Part shown: in pieces, positions 1 through 6,483 of the stretch
How positions within the stretch are numbered: the stretch's first letter is position 1
How the letters are laid out: every line of letters starts with the position of its first letter
Assembly (NCBI GenBank): GCA_964633445.1
Contig: CAZWFW010000027.1
Coordinates: forward strand, 1 to 15,791
From: CAZWFW01 sp964633445
GTDB taxonomy: Archaea > Undinarchaeota > CAZWFW01
DNA: 15,791 bases
Reading direction: 5' to 3'
The notes under the pieces: model-generated
Seen by the model: only the letters and a program-made list of their open reading frames with translations
Databases searched by the model: none
What the model was told of the DNA's origin: nothing
Position numbers and translations under genes: made by a program

Positions 1-20
1 ATAGGCAAATGTAATATTTG

Positions 21-201
21 TAGCAGGCAGCCTAGCTGCCTAAACCTTCAGATGTGGGGCTCTGGGGTTACCCCGAAAGGGGACGAGACTAATATTTACT
101 CCCAATGAACCCTGAGGGAGTTGAGGTTGAGGTGTCCCAAGGTGGACATATGTCTATGAAAGACTATGTCCACCGAACCCCAGTTTTGGTATGATTTTTT
201 T
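21..201 (+). ncRNA. Candidate structured RNA, four-way junction, unassigned family
   Basis: No gene lies in this stretch, which is about 51% G+C in an AT-rich window. An 8-bp stem pairs CTGGGGTT (62-69) with AACCCCAG (176-183). It encloses three hairpins: CCCC-GAAA-GGGG (71-82, GNRA loop), ACTCCC with GGGAGT (98-103/116-121), and GGTGGACAT with ATGTCCACC (141-149/166-174) extended by GTCT/AGAC (152-155/161-164). A further perfect 7-bp hairpin, AGGCAGC-CTA-GCTGCCT, lies at 25-41, and a weak CAAAT/ATTTG stem at 6-20. A T7 run at 195-201 fits archaeal 3' end formation on the plus strand. The 5' end may lie outside the window. I could not match it to SRP RNA (no GGAAGG-AGCA helix 8 signature), RNase P RNA (no GAGGAAAGTCC or ACAGAAA), 5S rRNA or tRNA. 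It could be a free RNA or a leader of the membrane gene at 263. The fold is seen; the function is unknown. Confidence 0.5.
195..201 (+). terminator. T7 run ending the RNA candidate
   Basis: Seven T residues follow the closing stem of the structured RNA by 11 nt. Archaeal RNA polymerase terminates at oligo-T tracts, so this is the likely 3' end of that transcript. It could also act as an attenuation site before the gene at 263. Confidence 0.35.
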
Positions 202-204
202 AAT

Positions 205-234
205 TTCCATATGGAAAATAAACTTTAAAAATTA
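205..234 (+). promoter_or_regulatory. Palindrome plus TATA-like box upstream of membrane gene
   Basis: A perfect palindrome TTCCATATGGAA (205-216, extended to 14 bp with the flanking T and A) is followed by an AT-rich TATA-like box, ACTTTAAAAATT (222-233). That box would start transcription near 254, just ahead of the GTG at 263. The same 12-bp palindrome recurs at the start of mbf1 (5259-5270). An operator role is inference. Confidence 0.3.
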
Positions 235-262
235 TGTTAGTTTGCTTTATTTTTTATGAGAG

Positions 263-685
263 GTGTTTGTTTTTTCTCTCCTGAAAAAGAATACTATTAA
301 AATAGCGATACCTCTAATTCTACCAAGTGTTGATGGTGTTTTACCAACACTTTCTGCAAGTAATGCATTAACCTTAAGTAACGCTCCAGTAATAGCATTA
401 ACAATATTAGCAGGACCAGCATCATTGCTTGCGGCAGCACTTGCTGAAGGGGATGCAAAAACAAGAGTTGCCTCGGCAATCATTGCGGGATTAATAGCGC
501 TAGTAGCGGTAACATTAGCAGCACTTATAGGTACTAGGTTAACAGGTGTTTTAAACCTAAAGATTCTAAGGGTTTTCGCAGCACTAACGCTAATCTCTAT
601 AGCACTAGGAATTGCCGGTTTACCAGTTCCAGAGAAGCTGCCTTTAGCTATACTTGCCCTTGGCCTTTTAATTTTTATTTTCTAG
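263..685 (+). CDS. Small polytopic membrane protein, unknown function
   Basis: 140 residues, very rich in Ala, Leu and Ile, with a basic N-terminus (LLKKN, 6-10). About four hydrophobic segments can be seen near residues 41-61, 69-91, 98-120 and 124-140, with short loops (AEGDAKTR at 61-68 and PVPEK at 121-125). The N-terminal part (12-40) is only moderately hydrophobic and contains PSVDGVLP. I chose GTG at 263: it is the first start in frame, an in-frame TGA lies just upstream, and a purine-rich GAGAGGTG surrounds it. A TATA-like box lies about 35 bp upstream. The gene ends with TAG overlapping the end of the truncated tnpB on the other strand. No recognised catalytic or transport motif is visible. 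A distant relation to small exporter families is possible but not supported here. The coding call rests on the long unbroken frame and its regular hydrophobic pattern. Confidence 0.7.
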   Translation: MFVFSLLKKNTIKIAIPLILPSVDGVLPTLSASNALTLSNAPVIALTILAGPASLLAAALAEGDAKTRVASAIIAGLIALVAVTLAALIGTRLTGVLNLKILRVFAALTLISIALGIAGLPVPEKLPLAILALGLLIFIF

Positions 686-1290
686 CGTACAGACAATTTA
701 AACGAAAGAATAGTATATGAAAGAGCTGTAAGAAAACAATGCCGTTCTCTCCTCAAGGTGTTTAACCACCTTGGATTCGTTAAATCCACTTCCTTTCTAA
801 ATGGAATGATAACTTTCTCACCATTCATGGAAATCTCTCCTACCTTCAACTTACTTTTTCTCCACTCTTCAATGAACTTTCTCTGGTATTCTCCGTATTT
901 AAGCTGAACATAAACAAATTGCCTCGGTTTAACTGATATTCTCAACTTGTCTCCTTCAAACTTCACAAGCTGAGGATCGAATCTTATAAACAATTTCTTA
1001 GCTTTAGGTGGCTTGTTAGGATTAGCTTCTTCTTTTCTCACTTTCTTTCTCCAAGATTTAAGCATTGATGATGCAATCTTGCATGCTGAATGACAAAAAT
1101 GAGTTGAATAATTCCATTTTTCCTTCCATTCCTCGTAAACCAATCTTCTTAGCTTTGCATAAGAAGTTACGTTGTTTTGCAATGCTTTTTCAATGCAGAA
1201 GTTTATCATGTCTCTGAAATCCTCCAATAACTTCATTATAATCTTGTTCTTCTCGTAGCTGAATGACACTGCTAATACTACATCAACCAT
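682..1290 (-). pseudogene. tnpB: Truncated TnpB (IS200/IS605 family), N-terminal part only
   Basis: The 202-residue frame resembles the N-terminal, RNA-binding half of archaeal TnpB proteins. Features are MVDVVLAVSFSYEKNK at the start, a basic linker around SWRKKVRKEEANPNKPPKAKK (79-99), and the run into FRKEVDLTNP at 164-173, where the RuvC nuclease domain normally begins. A full-length TnpB has roughly 350-450 residues. Here the RuvC DED residues and the zinc finger (CxxC pairs) are absent, and the last 29 residues look like unrelated sequence read through until a stop. No TnpA and no clear element end are visible. The start has a good TATA box (GTTTATAAAG, 1314-1323), so the fragment may still be transcribed, but it cannot be an active nuclease. 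The tail overlaps the end of the membrane gene at 685, consistent with a deletion scar. Confidence 0.75.
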
Positions 1291-1295
1291 TATTA

Positions 1296-1323
1296 GGGTA
1301 TTAACCCAAAATAGTTTATAAAG
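1296..1323 (-). promoter_or_regulatory. TATA-like promoter and short hairpin upstream of tnpB fragment
   Basis: On the minus strand CTTTATAAAC (1314-1323) lies about 28 bp before the ATG at 1290, so the transcript would be almost leaderless. GGGT-ATTA-ACCC (1296-1307) between them is a 4-bp hairpin that could be a remnant of an IS200/IS605 subterminal hairpin. The promoter is convincing by spacing; the hairpin is weak. Confidence 0.4.
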
Positions 1324-1340
1324 ATTTTGATATTTAAAAT

Positions 1341-1370
1341 TGCTTGATGTTACTTGATGCTACTTGAATC
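1341..1370 (+). repeat. Three imperfect 10-bp tandem repeats
   Basis: Three consecutive decamers, TGCTTGATGT, TACTTGATGC and TACTTGAATC, share the core CTTGA(T/A). They lie in the intergenic space between the tnpB fragment and the end of purB. No coding explanation is visible. They may be debris of the mobile element or a short slippage-prone array. Confidence 0.5.
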
Positions 1371-1509
1371 GAAAACTGTTGCGAACCCTTTTGAAGTTCT
1401 TGAATATGCTTCCATTTAGCTTCGTTTAACATCATTTTCACTTTATAGTGTAATTTTAAATTTTTGAAGATAATGTAAGGTACACTAGTTAATGCTCGCG
1501 AACACCTAC

Positions 1510-2847
1510 TTAACTCAATTCTTTTATAAGCTTATCAACCTGTTCGATTGCTGTTCCAATGTAATTGTAGGGGTTCAATACCTCCTCAACTTCTTTTTTG
1601 CTCAAATATTTTCTAATAATCTGATTACTAATCAAAACTTCCTTAAACTCTTTTTCGTCCTCATAGGCTTTGATTGCAAGCTGCCTAAGCAATTCGTGAG
1701 CTTCCTGCCTACTCATGCCTTTTTCAACGAGCTTTATCATAACAGCTTCAGCCATATTTATACCCTTAAGCAAAAATAGATTCTTTTTAACGTTCTTTTC
1801 ATTAATCTCTATTTTGCTGAGGATATCGATAGCTTCTTTTAAAATGAAATCTGTCAGTACAAAAACCTCAGCTAGCATTATTCTTTCGCATGAAGAATTT
1901 GTTAAATCTCTTTCATGCCACAAAACAATATTTTCTAGCGCGGGAATGACGAATCCTCTTATAACTCTTGCAATACCGCAAATACGTTCGCTGCGCCAAG
2001 GATTTTGCTTATGAGGCATTGTAGAAGAACCAACTTGACTCTCCTTCTCGAAGTGTTCGAAAACTTCAGCAATTTCAGTGCGCTGCAGATTTCTGATTTC
2101 AGTGAAAATCTTATCCAACGTACTTGCAATTAACGCTAGTATGAAAATTATTTCGGCGTGCCTATCCCTCTGCACAATTTGATTTGAAACTAATGCATAG
2201 TTAATACCGAGATCTTTGGCAACAATTTCCTGCAATTTAGTTGCATGCTTACCGAATCCAGCTTGTGTACCAACTGCACCACTCATTTTACCACAGATAA
2301 TTCTTTTTTTAGCTTCGTTAAGTCTTTCAATGTGCCTATGTATTTCGTAGGCAAAAATTGCAAATTTTAGGCCAAAAGTTGTTGGCAAGGCATGCTGACC
2401 ATGGGTTCTGCCTATGCAAACTAAATTTTTGTATTTTTCAGCTAAACTAAGCAAAGTACTCTTCAATTTTTTTAGCCTACTCTCAATAATTTTGATGGAT
2501 TCCTTAAATTGCAGAGCTAATGCACAATCTACAATATCGTAGCTAGTAGCACCAAGATGGACATATTTGCCATATTCCTTGCATTTCTTAGCGAGAACCC
2601 TCACAATTGCCATGATGTCATGCTTGATTCTAGCTTCCTCAGCCTTAACCTCTTCAAGAGAAACATGCTTCAAATTAGCTTTTTTTGCAATTTCCTCAGC
2701 AGCTTCTTTTGGAATATTCCCAAGTTTTGCGTGAGCTTTTGCCAAGGCAGCTTCAACTTTCAGTAGAAGTTCCAATTTGTGCTCTTCACTCCAGATTTTT
2801 TTCATCTCTTGGGTATAATAGCGATACTCTATCGGGTGAACTGCCAT
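1510..2847 (-). CDS. purB: Adenylosuccinate lyase
   Basis: 445 residues, the normal length. PurB splits SAICAR to AICAR and adenylosuccinate to AMP, each time releasing fumarate, in the cytoplasm as a homotetramer. The fumarase/aspartase superfamily motifs are present: HLGATSYDIVD (97-107), GRTHGQHALP with the catalytic His (146-155), and the mobile signature loop GSSTMPHKQNP (273-283) that carries the catalytic Ser. The substrate-binding stretch SNQIVQRDRHAE (221-232) is also clear. ATG at 2847 starts MAVHPIEYRYYT, the usual PurB opening. A TATA-like tract at 2871-2880 lies about 28 bp upstream, fitting a leaderless mRNA. The neighbouring purE is on the same strand, separated by a HEPN-MNT pair on the other strand, so the two pur genes are not one operon here. 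No key residue is missing. Confidence 0.97.
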   Translation of the reverse strand: MAVHPIEYRYYTQEMKKIWSEEHKLELLLKVEAALAKAHAKLGNIPKEAAEEIAKKANLKHVSLEEVKAEEARIKHDIMAIVRVLAKKCKEYGKYVHLGATSYDIVDCALALQFKESIKIIESRLKKLKSTLLSLAEKYKNLVCIGRTHGQHALPTTFGLKFAIFAYEIHRHIERLNEAKKRIICGKMSGAVGTQAGFGKHATKLQEIVAKDLGINYALVSNQIVQRDRHAEIIFILALIASTLDKIFTEIRNLQRTEIAEVFEHFEKESQVGSSTMPHKQNPWRSERICGIARVIRGFVIPALENIVLWHERDLTNSSCERIMLAEVFVLTDFILKEAIDILSKIEINEKNVKKNLFLLKGINMAEAVMIKLVEKGMSRQEAHELLRQLAIKAYEDEKEFKEVLISNQIIRKYLSKKEVEEVLNPYNYIGTAIEQVDKLIKELS

Positions 2848-2870
2848 TTTTAAATAATGTAGAAAAGTTT

Positions 2871-2884
2871 ATGTTTAAATTTTT
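2871..2884. promoter_or_regulatory. Shared AT-rich box between divergent purB and HEPN gene
   Basis: The near-symmetric tract GTTTAAATTT (2870s) is centred about 26-30 bp from both the purB ATG (2847, minus) and the HEPN ATG (2904, plus). It could be read as a TATA box in either direction, giving leaderless transcripts both ways. A second AT tract (TTTTTAAATAAT, 2847-2858) is nearer purB. The spacing argument supports choosing 2904 as the HEPN start. Confidence 0.4.
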
Positions 2885-2903
2885 TCATTCTAAACTTAAA
2901 GCT

Positions 2904-3293
2904 ATGAAAGAAGAGATAGAAGTTATGCTGATGCGTGCAAAGGTGTTTGAAAGAGATGCTAAAATTGACTTTGAGAACAAGAACTATGATATAGCTTTAG
3001 TGCATATTGAACAAGCAATTCAACTTATTTTAAAGGCGAAATTGCTGGAGCTTACTGGCTATCATGAGAAAACCCATAAAATAACAAAACTTCTAGACGA
3101 TTTATATAAGGTTACAAAAGATCGGGACATCAGAGACCTTCTTGATAAGGAATACTTTGTTTTGAAGAGAATAGAACAAGCCTATATAAGTGGAAGATAT
3201 TTAGTTGAGACTTTTACGGAAAGGGACGTCAAAGAAGGATTTAGAATATTAAAAAAGATCTATGAAATATGTTTTTGCGAGAGGTCTACTTAG
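2904..3293 (+). CDS. HEPN-domain protein of a HEPN-MNT pair
   Basis: 129 residues from ATG 2904, mostly helical and charged. The HEPN pattern is clear: MKEEIEVMLMRAKVFERDA (1-19), then ENKNYDIALVHIEQAIQLILKAKLLELTG (24-52), and the C-terminal EQAYISGRYLVET (91-103), the counterpart of the AYxPTRY stretch common in this family. HEPN proteins are small helical dimers, often RNases paired with a minimal nucleotidyltransferase that inactivates them. The catalytic R-x(4-6)-H motif of toxic HEPN RNases is not visible, so RNase activity is uncertain. A longer frame runs upstream into purB and an ATG at 2871 is also possible. I prefer 2904 because family members start at this point and an AT box lies 26 bp before it. 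It overlaps the MNT gene by 25 nt, which implies translational coupling. Confidence 0.85.
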   Translation: MKEEIEVMLMRAKVFERDAKIDFENKNYDIALVHIEQAIQLILKAKLLELTGYHEKTHKITKLLDDLYKVTKDRDIRDLLDKEYFVLKRIEQAYISGRYLVETFTERDVKEGFRILKKIYEICFCERST

Positions 3294-3601
3294 AAAGGAA
3301 AAAAATTTTTGAAAATTATTTAGAATATGCTAAAAAGATTAAGGAGAGTGCTAAAAAAGAATTAGGTGATGATATCGAGGTTTATGTTTTTGGAAGTGTT
3401 GTTGAGGGAAAATTTTCTATTGGTTTAAGTGATATAGATATAGCAATAGTAACTAAAGAGGATGTTAAAAATAAAGCTGAAGTTATTGGAAAAATTTTAA
3501 AAGACATAGAAGGCAGGGATGTATTTGAAATCCACATTATTACGAAAAGGAAGTTTAATGAATGGTATAAAAGATTTATTAAAAAATTTATAGAGATTTA
3601 G
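3269..3601 (+). CDS. MNT-type minimal nucleotidyltransferase (pol beta fold)
   Basis: 110 residues. The nucleotidyltransferase signature FGSVVEGKFSIGLSDIDIAIV (41-61) contains Gly-Ser at 42-43 and metal-binding Asp55 and Asp57, with 11 residues between GS and DID rather than the commonest 10. A third acidic residue, Glu87 in VFEIHII, fits the remaining catalytic position. The C-terminal FNEWYKRFIKKFIEI resembles other archaeal MNTs. In characterised pairs the MNT protein acts as antitoxin and can AMPylate or otherwise modify a HEPN tyrosine. Here the HEPN partner lacks the RX4HXY target motif, so the modification site is unclear. ATG at 3269 is the first start in frame and lies inside the HEPN gene in another frame. 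The 3' end overlaps the end of purE by 14 nt, tail to tail. Confidence 0.88.
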   Translation: MFLREVYLERKKIFENYLEYAKKIKESAKKELGDDIEVYVFGSVVEGKFSIGLSDIDIAIVTKEDVKNKAEVIGKILKDIEGRDVFEIHIITKRKFNEWYKRFIKKFIEI

Positions 3602-4064
3602 AGATTTCTGCATCACCGTTTTCAACCTCTCTTTTCAATTTTTCTCTGTATTCTTTAAGCTTTTTTCTCAAATTTTCATCACTTAAAGCAAGAATTTCAA
3701 TGGCAAGTAAAGCGGCGTTTTTAGCGTTATCAATACCCACACATGCAACAGGTATACCGGGGGGCATCTGAACTGCTGAAAGCAAAGCATCTAAACCAAG
3801 TATGCCTCTTGCTAAAGGTAAAGCGATAACTGGTTTAAGAGTATGTGCAGCAACTACTCCAGACAAATGACATGCTAACCCAGCAACACAAATAAATACT
3901 TTAGCCTCACTATTCTTCGCTATTTCTATAACCTTTTCTGGGGTTCTATGAGCGGAGGCTACTCTTATTTCATATTTTACTTCAAACTCTTCCAACACTT
4001 CGGCAACTCTTCTAGCGAATTCCCTATCTGACTTACTACCAATTATTACAGTTACATCAACCAT
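3588..4064 (-). CDS. purE: N5-carboxyaminoimidazole ribonucleotide mutase (PurE, class I)
   Basis: 158 residues. PurE interconverts N5-CAIR and CAIR in purine synthesis, normally as an octamer. Class I features are seen: IIGSKSDREFA (7-17), the nucleotide/phosphate-binding ASAHRTPEKV (36-45), and AGLACHLSGVVAAHT with the catalytic His in the AxxxHLxG context. LDALLSAVQMPPGIPVACVGI near residues 90-111 is also typical. SAHRTP together with HLSG favours class I (mutase) over class II (AIR carboxylase). Class I normally needs PurK to make N5-CAIR, and none lies in this window. ATG 4064 starts MVDVTVIIGS directly at the first beta strand. An AT-rich box near 4085-4097 sits about 28 bp upstream. 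Its 3' end overlaps the MNT gene by 14 nt. Confidence 0.94.
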   Translation of the reverse strand: MVDVTVIIGSKSDREFARRVAEVLEEFEVKYEIRVASAHRTPEKVIEIAKNSEAKVFICVAGLACHLSGVVAAHTLKPVIALPLARGILGLDALLSAVQMPPGIPVACVGIDNAKNAALLAIEILALSDENLRKKLKEYREKLKREVENGDAEISKSL

Positions 4065-4100
4065 TTTAATATTAGAACAAAACCTCTTAATTAAATTAAG
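4065..4100. promoter_or_regulatory. Overlapping divergent promoters, purE and HD gene
   Basis: The 36-bp gap holds two TATA-like tracts. TTTTAATATTAG (about 4066-4077) lies about 29 bp before GTG 4101. TTTAATTAAG, read on the minus strand (about 4085-4098), lies about 27 bp before purE ATG 4064. Each core box falls next to the start site of the other gene, so the two promoters probably interfere. Both mRNAs would be leaderless. Confidence 0.4.
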
Positions 4101-4619
4101 GTGCTGACAAAAAGAGAGTGTTTGGAAATTTTAAGGAAGGAGGGATGTCCAGTTAGAATCATTGAGCATTGTAAAGCTGTAGCATGGCTTGCGAGAAAAA
4201 TTGCAAAAAAACTTAGGGAGCGAGGGGTAAAGATTGATTTAAATCTTGTAGAAGCAGGGGCATTTCTTCATGATGTAGGTAGGAGTAGAACACATAGCGT
4301 TAAGCATGGTATTGTTGGAGCGGAGATTTTGAGGAGAAGGGGTGTTGATGAGAGAGTTATTAAAATCGTTGAAAGACACATTGGCTCTGGAATAAGCAGA
4401 AAGGAAGCTAAGAGAGCGGGCTTGCCCGAGAAGGATTATATTCCTGAAAGCATTGAGGAAAAAATTGTTTGCTATGCAGATTGCTTAATTGAAGAAACTG
4501 AAGAGATCAGTTTTGAGGAGGCTCTAAAAAAATTCGAGAAATGGTATGAAAAGCGAATAATTGGTAAAGACTCTGTTGAAAGATTTAAAAAACTAAGAGA
4601 GGAGTTAAGTTATCCGTAG
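4101..4619 (+). CDS. HD-domain phosphohydrolase, TIGR00295-like
   Basis: 172 residues. HD proteins use a bound metal to hydrolyse phosphoesters. Visible metal ligands are His23 (IEHC), His57-Asp58 (LHDVGRSRTHS), His69 or nearby (VKHG), His93 (ERHIGSGI) and Asp127 (CYADCLIEE). The stretch EEKIVCYADCLI and the overall layout match the euryarchaeal family annotated as TIGR00295 (uncharacterised HD protein); that assignment is from memory of the family. Substrate is unknown; related single-domain HD proteins act on nucleotides or RNA 2',3'-cyclic ends. The start is GTG 4101 (MLTKRECLEILRKEGCP), with a TATA-like tract about 29 bp upstream. The gene is divergent from purE and otherwise isolated. 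No defects are seen. Confidence 0.87.
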   Translation: MLTKRECLEILRKEGCPVRIIEHCKAVAWLARKIAKKLRERGVKIDLNLVEAGAFLHDVGRSRTHSVKHGIVGAEILRRRGVDERVIKIVERHIGSGISRKEAKRAGLPEKDYIPESIEEKIVCYADCLIEETEEISFEEALKKFEKWYEKRIIGKDSVERFKKLREELSYP

Positions 4620-4680
4620 TCTTTTTATGTTAAGCTAATGTTAACTCAAAAACTTAACAATTCGTTAAGTTATCGTCAAG
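4604..4680. repeat. GTTAAGTTATC direct repeat and 8-bp hairpin
   Basis: The 11-mer GTTAAGTTATC occurs at 4604-4614 (last codons of the HD gene) and again exactly 60 bp later at 4664-4674. The second copy forms a perfect hairpin, AACTTAAC-AATTC-GTTAAGTT (4651-4671), with GTTAAG and GTTAAC half-sites just upstream. The gap between the HD gene and mbf1 is convergent, so this may be a terminator region or a binding-site cluster. Confidence 0.45.
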
Positions 4681-4769
4681 AAAAAATTTAGAGATGCAAC
4701 ACAATTTGTAACTTACTTTTGGACATAAGTGCTGAAAACTAAGGAGTCGATGTTAATTAGTAAATTCTA

Positions 4770-5264
4770 CTACTTTCTCTTTATAACTCTAATCTTCACA
4801 ACATCTCCAAGAGTTAACGGCTCTTGCTTTATTGTGCGAAAGCTATCCTCAACTTCCCCGCTAAGTATTTTATCAAGGTTCTCATCACGTTCCGGTTGTA
4901 TTTCTACTTTAAATTGCTTTTCAACTCTCCTCACAATACTAGCATCCGGTTTTAACTCTCCTCTCTCTATTCTTCTTATAATTGATTCTCTAACACATAG
5001 GATCTGACTAAGCTGTTTTTGCGTTAATCCATATCGCATTCTTATTTTTCTTAGAACATCACCAACCACCTTAGCATCATATTCTTGCTTATGACTCATT
5101 TCCTTAGAGTAGCTTCTTAATTTATGTGAAAACTTTTCTTTTTTTCCAAACTTCCTTGTTGAAGTAAAGCATTTTGAGCAAATGCTGCATACTCTTAAGT
5201 TGGTTCCCTCAACGTATATCTCAAAAAGCCTATCGGTCTTGCGCCCACATATCTCGCATTCCAT
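4770..5264 (-). CDS. mbf1: MBF1, archaeal multiprotein bridging factor 1 (Zn ribbon + HTH)
   Basis: 164 residues. The N-terminal zinc ribbon has Cys3/Cys6 (CEICG) and Cys26/Cys29 (CSICSKC). A basic linker follows (about 36-65), then an XRE-type helix-turn-helix, VLRKIRMRYGLTQKQLSQIL with RRIERGELKPD (about 70-107). The C-terminus (about 120-164) is charged and archaea-specific. In eukaryotes MBF1 bridges activators to TBP; in archaea it associates with the translation apparatus as well. The two-domain layout and length match the archaeal family (TIGR00270). ATG 5264 places the first Cys at residue 3, so an internal start would break the ribbon. The start codon sits inside the palindrome TTCCATATGGAA. 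The gene is divergent from pan across 43 bp. Confidence 0.93.
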   Translation of the reverse strand: MECEICGRKTDRLFEIYVEGTNLRVCSICSKCFTSTRKFGKKEKFSHKLRSYSKEMSHKQEYDAKVVGDVLRKIRMRYGLTQKQLSQILCVRESIIRRIERGELKPDASIVRRVEKQFKVEIQPERDENLDKILSGEVEDSFRTIKQEPLTLGDVVKIRVIKRK

Positions 5265-5307
5265 ATGGAAATAATAATAAAAATTGACTTAAAAATAATT
5301 AATATAG
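5259..5307. promoter_or_regulatory. Divergent mbf1/pan promoter with palindrome
   Basis: The 43-bp gap is almost pure A+T. On the minus strand ATTTTTAAG (5287-5295) is about 27 bp before the mbf1 ATG. On the plus strand an AT tract (about 5272-5285) is 25-30 bp before the pan ATG 5308. The palindrome TTCCATATGGAA (5259-5270) covers the mbf1 start codon and would lie at the edge of the pan promoter. Confidence 0.4.
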
Positions 5308-6483
5308 ATGACCACGGATGTCGTTAAGCAGAATTGGGAATACACGAAGCTCCTTGACAGAGTTAAGCGTTTGGAAAGAGAGCATTATTATGTAATTCTT
5401 GAAAATAGAAGCTTAAAGCAAAGAGTTGCGAAACTTGAGGCGGAACTTGAGAAATTAAAGAAACCTCCCTTACTTGTGGGGAGACTTATCGAAGTTCTTG
5501 ACGAGAATAGAGCTATAGTAAAAAGTTCAACGGGACCTCGTTTCGTCGTTAATATTGCTGGTTGTGTTGATAGAGATGCCTTAAAGCCAGGGGTTAGAGT
5601 TGCACTAAACCAAAGAACACTTTCGATAGTTGATGTTTTGCCATATGAAAAGGATTTGCTAGTTACGAGTATGGAGGTCATTGAGAAGCCAAATATTACT
5701 TATAATGATATTGGTGGATTAAAAGAGCAGATTAGGGAGGTTAGAGAGTTAATAGAGCTTCCACTTAGAAAACCTGACTTATTTGAAAAGCTTGGTGTGG
5801 AGCCTCCTAAGGGTGTTTTATTCTACGGTCCCCCAGGCACAGGAAAGACCTTGCTTGCTAAGGCTGTGGCTAACGAGACTGATGCTACATTTATAAGGTT
5901 AGTAGCATCTGAACTCGTTCAGAAGTTCATTGGGGAGGGAGCAAGGCTTGTTAGGGAGTTATTCAGACTTGCAAAAGAGAAAGCCCCAAGTATAGTGTTT
6001 ATTGATGAGGTAGATGCAATCGCATCAAAGCGCTTGGATATTGGAACTGGTGGAGATAGAGAAGTTCAGAGAACACTAATGCAGTTGCTATCCTGCATAG
6101 ACGGTTTTGATTCACTGGAAGATGTTAAGATAATTGGCGCAACGAACAGAATTGATATTCTTGATGAAGCAATTTTAAGGCCGGGTAGGTTTGATAGGCT
6201 TATAGAGTTCCCTCTACCAAATCTTGGGGAGAGGGTTGAAATTCTGAAGATTCATACACGCAGAATGGCTATTGGTGAGGATGTAGATTTAAGAAAAATT
6301 GCTGGGATGACGGATGGTGCTTCTGGAGCAGAATTAAAAGCTATAGTTATAGAGGCCGCCTATTTTGCAATCAGGCGTAATGATGCGAAAGTCTGTATGA
6401 AGGATTTCATGAGCGCTATAGATAAAGTTATGGGGGTATATATTAGAGGCAGGGGGAATAGAAAGGTTGAGATTTACGGTTAA
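5308..6483 (+). CDS. pan: Proteasome-activating nucleotidase (PAN)
   Basis: 391 residues. PAN is the hexameric AAA+ ATPase that unfolds proteins and feeds them to the archaeal 20S proteasome. Domains in order: an N-terminal coiled coil (about 13-52), an OB-fold (about 55-113), the AAA+ core with Walker A GPPGTGKT (174-181), substrate pore loop KFIGEG (206-211), Walker B IVFIDE (229-234), sensor 1 Asn280 in GATN, and arginine fingers in RPGRFDR (291-297). The last residues, IYG, form the hydrophobic-Tyr-X motif that docks in the 20S alpha ring. Length and all key residues are normal. The pore-loop aromatic is Phe, as in other PANs. ATG 5308 has an AT-rich box 25-30 bp upstream. The stop codon is directly followed by the glmS stop on the other strand. 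The 20S subunits are not in this window. Confidence 0.97.
   Translation: MTTDVVKQNWEYTKLLDRVKRLEREHYYVILENRSLKQRVAKLEAELEKLKKPPLLVGRLIEVLDENRAIVKSSTGPRFVVNIAGCVDRDALKPGVRVALNQRTLSIVDVLPYEKDLLVTSMEVIEKPNITYNDIGGLKEQIREVRELIELPLRKPDLFEKLGVEPPKGVLFYGPPGTGKTLLAKAVANETDATFIRLVASELVQKFIGEGARLVRELFRLAKEKAPSIVFIDEVDAIASKRLDIGTGGDREVQRTLMQLLSCIDGFDSLEDVKIIGATNRIDILDEAILRPGRFDRLIEFPLPNLGERVEILKIHTRRMAIGEDVDLRKIAGMTDGASGAELKAIVIEAAYFAIRRNDAKVCMKDFMSAIDKVMGVYIRGRGNRKVEIYG

Noticed and set aside
21..201. SRP RNA, RNase P RNA, 5S rRNA, group II intron or TnpB guide RNA as identity of the left RNA
   Set aside because: The diagnostic conserved sequences are absent. A TnpB guide RNA should overlap the tnpB 3' end on the minus strand, whereas an unrelated gene lies between.
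247..483. Minus-strand 78-residue open frame opposite the small membrane gene
   Set aside because: It is fully covered by the plus-strand gene, whose hydrophobic pattern is convincing, and its own protein is low-complexity Ala/Ser.
2685..2903. Upstream extension of the HEPN frame through the start of purB
   Set aside because: The extension is antisense to well-conserved purB codons and lacks HEPN features; the family begins at ATG 2904.
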